Shown here piece by piece: positions 1 to 5,328 of a stretch of DNA of 7,905 nt. How positions within the stretch are numbered: the stretch's first letter is position 1; each line of letters begins with the position of its first letter. The notes beneath the pieces are model-generated. The model was not told where the DNA came from. It did no database searches and saw nothing but the letters and a program-made list of their open reading frames with translations. The DNA is from VFMC01 sp031400715 (lineage in GTDB: Bacteria > Actinomycetota > Acidimicrobiia > Acidimicrobiales > Ilumatobacteraceae), in contig JANNQK010000180.1 of assembly GCA_031400715.1 (NCBI GenBank), positions 1 through 7,905 on the forward strand, in the 5' to 3' direction. A program made the translations under genes and the position numbers.

Positions 1-585
1 GCCCGAGGCGGGTGAAGCGCTGCCCGAGGTGCGCAGCTCGATGCCCAACGGGATGTACCAGCGGGCGGTCGAGGTCGCCAAGGAGCACATCCTCGCCGGC
101 GACATCTTCCAGGTGGTCCTGTCGCAGCGGTACGACATCCAACTCGATGCCGACCCGTTCGACTTCTACCGTGTGCTGCGGCAGGTGAACCCCAGCCCGT
201 ACATGTACTTCCTGCGCCATCCCGAGATCACGATCGCGGGCAGCTCGCCGGAGCCGATGGTGCAGGTGCTCGGCCGCAAGGTCGTCAGCCGCCCGATCGC
301 GGGCACGCGCCGCCGTGGCCGAACCGACGAGGACGACCGCCGCATGGCGGCCGAGCTGAAAGAACATCCGAAAGAGGTGGCCGAGCACATCATGCTCGTC
401 GACCTCGCCCGCAACGACGTGGGTCGTGTCGCGAAGTTCGGCACCGTGCACGTCGACGAGTTGATGACGCTCGAGAAGTACAGCCACGTGATGCATCTCA
501 CCTCTCAGGTCACGGGAGAGCTCGTCGAGGGCAAGACGCCCATCGACGTGCTGCGCGCCACGCTGCCCGCCGGCACCGTGAGCGG

Positions 586-653
586 CGCGCCCAAGGTGCG
601 GGCGATGGAGATCATCGACCGCGCCCAAGGTGCGGGCGATGGAGATCATCGAC
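586..653. repeat. Perfect 34-bp tandem duplication inside trpE
   Basis: Bases 586-619 and 620-653 are identical and directly adjacent. The unit covers the codons for the conserved APKVRAMEIID segment of TrpE. Its length is not a multiple of three, so the second copy shifts the reading frame by one base and breaks the gene. The absence of any mismatch between copies means either a very recent event or an artefact of sequencing or assembly. Confidence 0.97.
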
Positions 654-899
654 TCGCTGGAACCGGTGAAGCGCGGGCCGTATGCCGGCGTGGTCGGCTA
701 CGTCGACTTCAGCGGCAACCTCGACACGGCGATTGCGATTCGAACGATGTTCGCCGGGCCGCATGGTGCTTCGTTTCAAGCGGGCGCCGGTGTGGTGGCC
801 GACTCGGTTCCTGACGATGAAGACCTCGAGTGCCGGAACAAGGCTGCCGGTCTGCTCGCCGCCGTGCCTGCGGCACGGCGGATGACCGCACGCCGAACC

Positions 900-907
900 G
901 AGGAGGG
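900..907 (+). promoter_or_regulatory. Shine-Dalgarno sequence for the MFS transporter gene
   Basis: GAGGAGGG lies inside the last codons of trpE. It is the strongest anti-16S complement seen upstream of any start in this window. It is 15 bases before the TTG at 923 and 9 bases before an in-frame CTG at 917. The spacing to TTG is long, so CTG, rarely used as a start, cannot be ruled out. Either choice makes the transporter overlap or abut the trpE stop, which suggests translation coupled to trpE. Confidence 0.6.
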
Positions 908-922
908 CACGTCGGCCTGACC

Positions 923-2131
923 TTGTCTCGCGATGCACGCCTGCTCGTGGTGTCGAGGGGTGTGCGCGGTTTCGTGGATGGTGCGGTCGCGGTTGCCCTG
1001 TCGGCGTATCTCACCGTGCTCGGCTGGTCGGGCGCCCGCATCGGGGTGCTCGTCACGGGCATGTTGCTGGGCTCGGCTGCGCTCACCCTGCTGGTGGGCC
1101 TACGACTGGGAGCCGTCCCGCGCCGAACCGTGTTGCGATGGGGCGCGGCCACGATGGTCGCGAGCGGTCTGGTGTTCGCATCGACGACGACGTTCGTCGT
1201 GCTCCTCGTGGTGGGTGTGATCGGCACGATGAACCCCACCAGCGGCGACGTGAGCGTGTTCTCGCCCGTCGAGCAGTCGCTGGTGCCGGCTGCGGTGGCC
1301 GCCGTCGATCGCACGGCGATGTTCACCCGCTACGTGTTCACCGGCACGCTTGCAGCAGCGGTCGGCTCGCTCGCGGTCGGCGTGCCCGAGTGGGTGGCCG
1401 ATCGGACCGACATCTCCGACGAGGCGGCCTTGCGCTGGGTCTTTCTCGCGTATGCGGCGGCCGGTGTCGCGGTGTTCGTCGCGTACCACCGACTGTCGGC
1501 TGCGGTCGAGCCATCGAGAGCCGAACCGCCCACCCCGCTCGGACCCTCGCGGAGGATGGTGCACCGTCTGGCGCTCGTGTTCAGCATCGACTCGTTCGGC
1601 GGCGGGTTCGTCGTCCAGTCGCTGCTGGCACTGTGGTTGTTCCGGCGGTTCGATCTGTCCGTGGGTGCGGCGGGTGCGCTGCTGTTCTGGATGGGCGTGT
1701 GCTCGGCCGGCTCGATGTTCGCATCGCCTCTCCTGGCCAAGCGGATCGGCTTGGTCCGCACGATGGCGTTCACGCACATGCCGGCACAGGTGTTCTTGAT
1801 CCTTGCCGCGTTCGCTCCGAGCTTGCCGACCGCGATCGCATTGCTCACCGGGCGCAGCCTGCTGGCGGCCATGGACGTGCCGGCTCGCAACTCGTATGTC
1901 ATGGCGATCGTCACCCCTGCGGAGCGGGCCGCAGCGGCAAGCGTGACCCAGGTTCCGCGCAGCCTTGCGGCAGCCGCGTCACCTCTGCTGGCGGGATGGT
2001 TGCTCGACCAGAGCGATTTCGGCTGGCCGTTGGTGATCGCTGGAGTGCTGAAGCTCGTCTACGACGTCACCCTGCTGACCATGTTCCGCCACGTCCGCCC
2101 GCCCGAAGAACACGCGGCGTTTGTTCGCTGA
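923..2131 (+). CDS. Major facilitator superfamily (MFS) transporter
   Basis: This is a predicted polytopic inner-membrane protein of about 402 residues, the usual size for a 12-helix MFS carrier, with hydrophobic segments along its whole length. A degenerate MFS loop motif A is seen near residues 59-71 (GLRLGAVPRRTVL) after the second helix. A second-half signature near residues 317-340 contains MDVPARNSYVMAIVTPAER, followed by ASVTQVPRSLAAAASPLLAGWLLD. This segment resembles a group of MFS proteins often annotated as drug or sugar efflux carriers, but the substrate cannot be read from the sequence. The start is uncertain: TTG at 923 is chosen because it lies just after the trpE stop and below a strong Shine-Dalgarno; CTG at 917 and a GTG near 950 are alternatives. 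The protein ends at a TGA at 2129-2131, immediately before a palindrome. The neighbouring trpE suggests co-transcription, which does not establish an aromatic substrate. Confidence 0.85.
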   Translation: MSRDARLLVVSRGVRGFVDGAVAVALSAYLTVLGWSGARIGVLVTGMLLGSAALTLLVGLRLGAVPRRTVLRWGAATMVASGLVFASTTTFVVLLVVGVIGTMNPTSGDVSVFSPVEQSLVPAAVAAVDRTAMFTRYVFTGTLAAAVGSLAVGVPEWVADRTDISDEAALRWVFLAYAAAGVAVFVAYHRLSAAVEPSRAEPPTPLGPSRRMVHRLALVFSIDSFGGGFVVQSLLALWLFRRFDLSVGAAGALLFWMGVCSAGSMFASPLLAKRIGLVRTMAFTHMPAQVFLILAAFAPSLPTAIALLTGRSLLAAMDVPARNSYVMAIVTPAERAAAASVTQVPRSLAAAASPLLAGWLLDQSDFGWPLVIAGVLKLVYDVTLLTMFRHVRPPEEHAAFVR

Positions 2132-2147
2132 CGCGTCATATGACGCG
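2132..2147. repeat. 16-bp perfect palindrome between convergent genes
   Basis: CGCGTCATATGACGCG is its own reverse complement and begins on the base after the transporter stop codon. In RNA it would fold as a 6-bp GC-rich stem with an AUAU loop. On the + strand it is followed by AAAAA rather than a U tract, and on the - strand the T run precedes the hairpin, so it is not a canonical intrinsic terminator in either direction. It lies in the 35-base gap between two convergent genes, so it may still aid termination or protect 3' ends. A protein-binding site is also possible. Confidence 0.6.
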
Positions 2148-2166
2148 AAAAAGTGACCAAACGTGA

Positions 2167-2712
2167 TCAGTCGATCAGGCCACCGATGAGCAGGATGGTG
2201 CCCAACAGTCCGACTCCGATCGTGCCGAGCACCGCGACCGCAGCCAGGCCGGGAACGCTGGTGATCGCTCGCACGCCGGCGAACAGCGCCGGCAGCTCCT
2301 TGCGCCGATCGAGGAGCTCCCTGCGCAACCCGCCCATGGTCTTTGCCTGCATGCCGAGCGCGATGCCTGAATCGTGATCGACCAGTACCCCCGAGGCGGT
2401 TCCCGCCGAACGCAGGAACTCTCGTGCGTCGTCGAGCAATCGGGGTGCAGCTCTCGCCGCTCCTCGGACGAAGAACCAGGCGACGACTGCTGCTCCGATG
2501 GGGATGAGGCAGATCAGGCCACCGAGGCCGATCCAACCGGTGCTGCTGTCGAACACCCACAGCCCGGTCGCGAACGTTGCCGCACCGATCACCGCTGTCA
2601 CCACGATCACGACGCCAACGAGGTTGGCGAGGCGGCCGAGCGTGGTCCGCAGCCCGTCGGATGCGGAGATGGCGACCCGTTCGATCCGTTCGATGTTCCC
2701 TCCGGCGGTCAT
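2167..2712 (-). CDS. Small membrane protein of unknown function, three predicted helices
   Basis: I do not recognise a named family. The 181-residue protein has a short polar N-terminus (MTAGGNIERIERVAISASDG). Two adjacent hydrophobic segments follow, at about residues 29-54 and 60-82, joined by a short FDSSTGW turn. A charged, probably helical middle region (about 83-150, with RGAARAAPRLLDDAREFL and GLRRELLDRRKEL) comes next, and a third hydrophobic segment at about 154-179 ends two residues before the stop. The start at the ATG read from 2712 is chosen because upstream sequence runs antisense into the ygfZ gene, and because a -10-like CACACT sits seven bases before it. No Shine-Dalgarno is visible, so the message may be leaderless. 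The gene is divergent from ygfZ and convergent with the transporter. The frame stays open far upstream, but only as antisense of ygfZ. Confidence 0.72.
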   Translation of the reverse strand: MTAGGNIERIERVAISASDGLRTTLGRLANLVGVVIVVTAVIGAATFATGLWVFDSSTGWIGLGGLICLIPIGAAVVAWFFVRGAARAAPRLLDDAREFLRSAGTASGVLVDHDSGIALGMQAKTMGGLRRELLDRRKELPALFAGVRAITSVPGLAAVAVLGTIGVGLLGTILLIGGLID

Positions 2713-2719
2713 GACGACA

Positions 2720-2725
2720 AGTGTG
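2720..2725 (-). promoter_or_regulatory. Possible -10 element for a leaderless start of the membrane protein gene
   Basis: On the - strand CACACT is followed by seven bases and then the ATG at 2712. It keeps the A at position 2 and T at position 6 of the TANNNT consensus but lacks the first T. No Shine-Dalgarno lies upstream. The same ACACT-N-GTCG arrangement occurs before ygfZ on the other strand, which is the main support. Confidence 0.35.
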
Positions 2726-2781
2726 CCAGTTGTCGTGCCGGGTGATGTGCTGGGTGGCGTGGTGGGTGTCGTGCTGGCTGC

Positions 2782-2787
2782 GACACT
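2782..2787 (+). promoter_or_regulatory. Possible extended -10 element for a leaderless start of ygfZ
   Basis: GACACT, preceded by TGC as in an extended -10 (TGN), ends six bases before the ATG at 2794. The first consensus T is missing. No Shine-Dalgarno is seen. The rest of the 81-base gap to the divergent gene (2713-2793) is strongly G/T-rich on the + strand and shows no clear -35 hexamer. Confidence 0.35.
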
Positions 2788-2793
2788 GGTCGC

Positions 2794-3567
2794 ATGACCA
2801 CATCCTCCGTGCCCGCGCCCTCGACGTTCTGGTGCGAATCGCCGCGCGACGTGGTGGAGGTGGTGGGGCCCGACGCTGCCACCTACCTGCACTCGCAGGT
2901 GTCGAACGATCTGCGCCCGCTTCAGGTGGGTCACAGCTGTTGGGCGTTCCTGTTGCAGCCAACCGGCAAGGTGGACGTCCTGGTGCGCGTGTGGCGCACC
3001 GACGACGAGCGCTTCGTACTCGACACCGATGCCGGCTTCGGTGAAGTGCTGATCGCTCGGGTGAATCGGTTCAAGATCCGTGTGAAGGCCGACGTGTCGC
3101 CGCTCGCATGGAGGTGCGTGGCAGTGCGGAACACCGATGGTTCGCCGGTGGCAGCAGAGGGCGGACTCGACTCCTGGGGCGGGGGCATCGACCTCCTCGG
3201 ACCCCAGGCCGAGGCGCCGGACGGACTCAGGGCAGGCACCGCAGAGCTGCTGCTGGCGGCCCGCATCGAAGCGGGATGGCCTGCGATGGGCGATGAGATC
3301 GTCCCTGGCGAGACCATTCCGGCCGAGACCGGGGTGACCGCCGCTGCGGTGAGCTTCACCAAGGGCTGCTACCCCGGCCAGGAGCTGGTGGAGCGAATGG
3401 ACAGCCGCGGGTCCACGGCTCCACGCCTGCTGCAGGTCGTGGACGTGCCGGCAGGCACCGTCGCCGGGGCGGCGCTCTTGCGTGACGGCGAACCGATCGG
3501 CACGGTCACGTCCGTCGTCGGCAGCCGCGCACTCGCCTTCGTGAAGCGGTCCGCGTTGAAGGTCTGA
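2794..3567 (+). CDS. ygfZ: YgfZ/GcvT-like folate-binding protein
   Basis: This 257-residue cytoplasmic protein belongs to the YgfZ family. Its members resemble the T-protein of the glycine cleavage system and use a folate for assembly or repair of certain iron-sulfur enzymes. The decisive signature is KGCYPGQE at residues 190-197, matching the conserved K-G-C-Y-x-G-Q-E of the family with its essential cysteine at 192. It is followed by LVERMDSRG and a short C-terminal barrel-like part (APRLLQVVDVPAG, then GEPIGTVTSVVGSRALAFVK). The N-terminal half has the expected AATYLHSQVSNDL, QPTGKV and RVNRFKIRVKADV segments. The length is slightly shorter than the E. coli protein, as is common in actinobacteria. 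The ATG at 2794 gives a natural N-terminus. The MmcQ-like gene starts 19 bases after its TGA on the same strand and is probably co-transcribed. It is not a true glycine-cleavage GcvT: it is too short and has the YgfZ signature. Confidence 0.9.
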   Translation: MTTSSVPAPSTFWCESPRDVVEVVGPDAATYLHSQVSNDLRPLQVGHSCWAFLLQPTGKVDVLVRVWRTDDERFVLDTDAGFGEVLIARVNRFKIRVKADVSPLAWRCVAVRNTDGSPVAAEGGLDSWGGGIDLLGPQAEAPDGLRAGTAELLLAARIEAGWPAMGDEIVPGETIPAETGVTAAAVSFTKGCYPGQELVERMDSRGSTAPRLLQVVDVPAGTVAGAALLRDGEPIGTVTSVVGSRALAFVKRSALKV

Positions 3568-3586
3568 CGCGCGCGAGGCTTGCTGG

Positions 3587-4003
3587 ATGACATCGGCACA
3601 GCCGCCCGATCCCGCCCGGCTCAACGACGAGCGGCTGTCGAACACGAAGCTGGGCAAGCAGCTCGACCGGCTGCGTTCGATCTCGCTCGCGCTTCCGGAA
3701 GCCACCGAGGAGCTCACGTGGGAGACGGAGGTGAACTTCCGGGTGCGCAACAAGATCTTCCTGTTTCCGGGTCAGGGAGATCAGGTGATGGTGAAAGCCG
3801 AGCGCGACGAACTGCCGGCGCTGCTGGGTGATCGTCGTTTTCGGCCGGCCCCATATCTGGCGCGCGGGGGTTGGGTGGTGCTCGACATCTCCGGTGGCTC
3901 AGGGGCGCAGGCGGTCGACTGGGACGAAGTGACCGAACTGATCCACACGTCGTACTGCCTCATCGCTCCGAAACGCTTGGCCGATCTGGTGCGGCCGCGC
4001 TGA
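3587..4003 (+). CDS. MmcQ/YjbR family protein
   Basis: The predicted product has 138 residues. After a polar N-terminal extension of about 25 residues comes a single MmcQ/YjbR (DUF419-type) domain. Recognisable segments are ISLALPEATEELTWE, VNFRVRNKIFLFPG, a KAERDELPALL stretch, RFRPAPYLARGGWVVLDI, and the C-terminal helix EVTELIHTSYCLIAPKRLA. The family has a small alpha/beta fold proposed to bind DNA by structural resemblance; its biological role is not established, so no function is assigned. The ATG at 3587 has a GAGG eight bases upstream (3575-3578) that can act as a Shine-Dalgarno, consistent with an operon with ygfZ. The overlapping hexamer GAGGCT could also be read as a poor -10. The gene ends at a TGA at 4001-4003, convergent with the protease gene. 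Confidence 0.87.
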   Translation: MTSAQPPDPARLNDERLSNTKLGKQLDRLRSISLALPEATEELTWETEVNFRVRNKIFLFPGQGDQVMVKAERDELPALLGDRRFRPAPYLARGGWVVLDISGGSGAQAVDWDEVTELIHTSYCLIAPKRLADLVRPR

Positions 4004-4006
4004 TGT

Positions 4007-4028
4007 GCTGACGGCCGCGGGCGTCAGC
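4007..4028. repeat. Inverted repeat at the convergent mmcQ-like/M50 junction
   Basis: GCTGACG at 4007-4013 and CGTCAGC at 4022-4028 form a 7-bp stem around an 8-base GC-rich loop, three bases after the stop of the MmcQ-like gene. No U tract follows in either direction, so a Rho-independent terminator is not supported by the usual criteria, though a 3'-end hairpin role is plausible. Its right arm overlaps the start of the 15-bp tandem repeat. Confidence 0.45.
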
Positions 4029-4067
4029 CGACGAGCCGTCAGCCGTCGAGCCGTCAGCCGTCGAGCC
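4023..4067. repeat. Three tandem copies of a 15-bp unit across the M50 stop codon
   Basis: GTCAGCCGTCGAGCC occurs at 4038-4052 and 4053-4067, with a third copy at 4023-4037 that differs by one base (A for T at 4031). Read on the - strand, each copy encodes Arg-Leu-Asp/Val-Gly followed by TGA. The unit length is a multiple of three, so the repeat places three in-frame stops in a row at the end of the protease gene. The first, at 4054-4056, is the functional stop. The array fills nearly the whole gap to the convergent gene. Confidence 0.9.
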
Positions 4068-5262
4068 GTTGGCGCAGGGCGACGAATGCCGGATCGCCGC
4101 GCAGGCTCGCGAGCTCAGGTGCCCCGTCCAGGATGGTCACCAACGCATCGAGATCGGTGTCGGCATCGATCGCCGCGCCGAGCCAGCCCAGGGCGACGTC
4201 CCGGTCGCCGAGGGCGGCCGCGGAGCGTGCCACAACGGCCGCCATCGAGGTGCTCGGCTGGCGAGAGAAGCTCTGCGACGCGTAGTTGGCGGCCTCGTCG
4301 AGATGGCCGGTGCGCAACAGGACGTGGGCGAGCGCGTGCTCGCTGTACGCACGCCCGGTGGGCAGCGGACGGGGGAGCAGCGCGACCGCGGCTGCGAGCC
4401 GTTCTGTGGGTGCTGCGTCAGGTGGCCACCAGTTCGGCGGTGATGGGTCGACGAGGTCGGCGAGCAGGATCTGCCTGGCGACGTCGGGTTGGCCTTGTCG
4501 CAGGTGCTGGTCGGCGCGATACCACGGAGAGGGCACCAACCCGTCGGGCATGCGCGACAGATCGCCGGCAGACCAGGCGACGGCCTCGGCGCGCGCGGCG
4601 ATCGATCGAGTTCGCGTGCGCGGCTTGTCGGCGAACAGCATCTGCAGCTGCACCAGCAACGGGAACATGAGGAAGTACCCGAACCCCTGGAGCTCGGGAT
4701 TCAACAACAACACGGCCCCGGTGAGGGAGGTGAGCGTGATGCTGAACCACAGCATCACCTTGCGTGACCTTCCGGGCAACACGACGTCGAGCCCGGCCTG
4801 CACGATGTGGCCACCATCGAGGGGGAGCACAGGTGCCAGGTTGAACAAGCCCATCACGGGGCCGGTCCACCAGATCGCGAGCGCAGCTTCGCTCCGGCCG
4901 AACGAGTCGCGGTCGATCGGGTTCACCCCCATCAGCATCAAGATCGCGACGCTGACGCCGATCTGGACCGCGGGCCCGGCCACCGAGATGCCCGCCCGTT
5001 CCCAACGCTTCAGCGGACGGGTGGGGACGAACGACGCATAGCCGGCGAGGAAGTCGAGCGAGATCTCGGCGTGAGCCCCGGTGGCTCGTGCCGCGAACGC
5101 ATGGCCGAGCTCGTGGAGCAGCGTGAGCACGGCCGCCGAGCCAGCGATCCACAGGCCGAGCTCGCCACCGTTGACGAAGATGACGAGCACCAGGAACATC
5201 AAGAAGCCCGGTCTGACGTGGATCGGAAACCCGAACAGATGAAACGCGGGCGTGCCTGCCAT
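4054..5262 (-). CDS. M50 family (site-2-protease-like) metallopeptidase with TPR-like C-terminus
   Basis: This is a predicted integral-membrane zinc protease of about 402 residues, of the type that cleaves substrates within or next to the membrane. The zinc-binding HELGH is at residues 50-54 inside a hydrophobic segment. The third ligand region is NLAPVLPLDGGH at about 141-152 (Asp149). Other hydrophobic segments lie near 20-31, 92-112, 127-140, 169-187 and 193-210. Residues from about 215 are soluble. About 305-372 resemble two TPR motifs (YSEHALAHVLLRTGHLDEAANYA; MAAVVARSAAALGDRDVALGWLGAAI), followed by a LRGDPAFVALRQRL ending typical of TPR proteins. The ATG read from 5262 is preferred: it begins MAGTPAFHLFGFPIHVRPG, normal for this family, and a TAGGCT hexamer lies ten bases upstream. 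A GTG at 5313 would add 17 residues and overlap the ppdK promoter. The substrate is unknown; no anti-sigma factor gene lies next to it here. Confidence 0.88.
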   Translation of the reverse strand: MAGTPAFHLFGFPIHVRPGFLMFLVLVIFVNGGELGLWIAGSAAVLTLLHELGHAFAARATGAHAEISLDFLAGYASFVPTRPLKRWERAGISVAGPAVQIGVSVAILMLMGVNPIDRDSFGRSEAALAIWWTGPVMGLFNLAPVLPLDGGHIVQAGLDVVLPGRSRKVMLWFSITLTSLTGAVLLLNPELQGFGYFLMFPLLVQLQMLFADKPRTRTRSIAARAEAVAWSAGDLSRMPDGLVPSPWYRADQHLRQGQPDVARQILLADLVDPSPPNWWPPDAAPTERLAAAVALLPRPLPTGRAYSEHALAHVLLRTGHLDEAANYASQSFSRQPSTSMAAVVARSAAALGDRDVALGWLGAAIDADTDLDALVTILDGAPELASLRGDPAFVALRQRLDG

Positions 5263-5272
5263 GGAAACACTG

Positions 5273-5278
5273 AGCCTA
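5273..5278 (-). promoter_or_regulatory. -10 element for the M50 protease gene, near-leaderless
   Basis: On the - strand TAGGCT fits the actinobacterial TANNNT consensus and ends ten bases before the ATG at 5262, leaving room for only a few untranslated bases. No Shine-Dalgarno and no clear -35 hexamer are visible. This supports the downstream ATG over the GTG at 5313. Confidence 0.5.
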
Positions 5279-5289
5279 TGGCCGGGGAA

Positions 5290-5304
5290 GCGCCCCTTGG
5301 GCGC
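5290..5304. repeat. Inverted repeat between the M50 and ppdK promoters
   Basis: GCGCCC and GGGCGC flank a three-base CTT in the 66-base divergent gap. It lies between the two putative -10 elements, upstream of both, where an operator could sit. The site is short and GC-rich, so chance occurrence in this composition is quite possible. Confidence 0.35.
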
Positions 5305-5314
5305 AGGGGTCACC

Positions 5315-5320
5315 TAGACT
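5315..5320 (+). promoter_or_regulatory. -10 element for leaderless ppdK
   Basis: TAGACT matches TANNNT and ends eight bases before the GTG start at 5329. A transcript starting at the usual distance would begin at or next to the start codon, giving a leaderless message, an arrangement common in actinobacteria. No Shine-Dalgarno is present and no -35 hexamer at 16-18 bases is obvious. Confidence 0.6.
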
Positions 5321-5328
5321 CGCTGCCC

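Larger units (their letters stand above)
1..920 (+). pseudogene. trpE: Anthranilate synthase component I (TrpE), 5'-truncated by the window and frameshifted
   Basis: Anthranilate synthase component I converts chorismate, with ammonia from the TrpG subunit, to anthranilate, the first committed step of tryptophan synthesis in the cytoplasm. Only the chorismate-binding domain is present; the open frame enters from the window edge (codons from base 2). Visible family motifs are GDIFQVVLSQRY, NPSPYMYFLR, IAGSSPEP, RPIAGTRRRG, LVDLARNDVGRV, the YSHVMHLTSQVTG segment and PAGTVSGAPKVRAMEIID. After this last motif a perfect 34-bp tandem duplication shifts the frame, and translation would end at 814 in a junk tail. 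The true C-terminus continues in another frame from about base 654 (SLEPVKRGPYAGVVGYVDFSG, then AIAIRT, AGAGVVADSVPDDEDLE) to the TGA at 918-920. Removing one repeat copy restores a normal TrpE end. The related PabB is less likely but not fully excluded. The lesion may be real or an assembly error. The transporter gene follows two bases after the stop. Confidence 0.9.

Noticed and set aside
586..660. Programmed ribosomal frameshifting in trpE
   Set aside because: The shift is fully explained by the exact 34-bp duplication. There is no slippery heptamer, and a frameshift would still insert duplicated residues into a conserved core.
1100..1914. Long - strand open frames within the transporter gene
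   Set aside because: They are Arg/Thr/Ala-rich antisense shadows with no domain, while the + strand frame has MFS motifs and a regular helix pattern.
2747..2780. Possible G-quadruplex in the G/T-rich divergent gap
   Set aside because: Only about three GGG runs with long loops are present, short of a four-run motif.
2713..3753. Upstream extension of the small membrane protein frame to a 528-residue product
   Set aside because: The added part is antisense to ygfZ and the start of the MmcQ-like gene and shows no domain. The ATG read from 2712 with its own -10-like hexamer is a better start.
4005..4670. Arg-rich + strand open frame starting in the 15-bp repeats
   Set aside because: It lies antisense to the M50 gene, has a composition typical of out-of-frame GC-rich sequence, and its repeated RRAVS start is just the tandem repeat.
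4807..5328. N-terminal extension of the ppdK frame upstream of 5329
   Set aside because: The extension is antisense to the M50 gene and unlike PPDK. The family N-terminus begins at the GTG at 5329, right after a -10 element.
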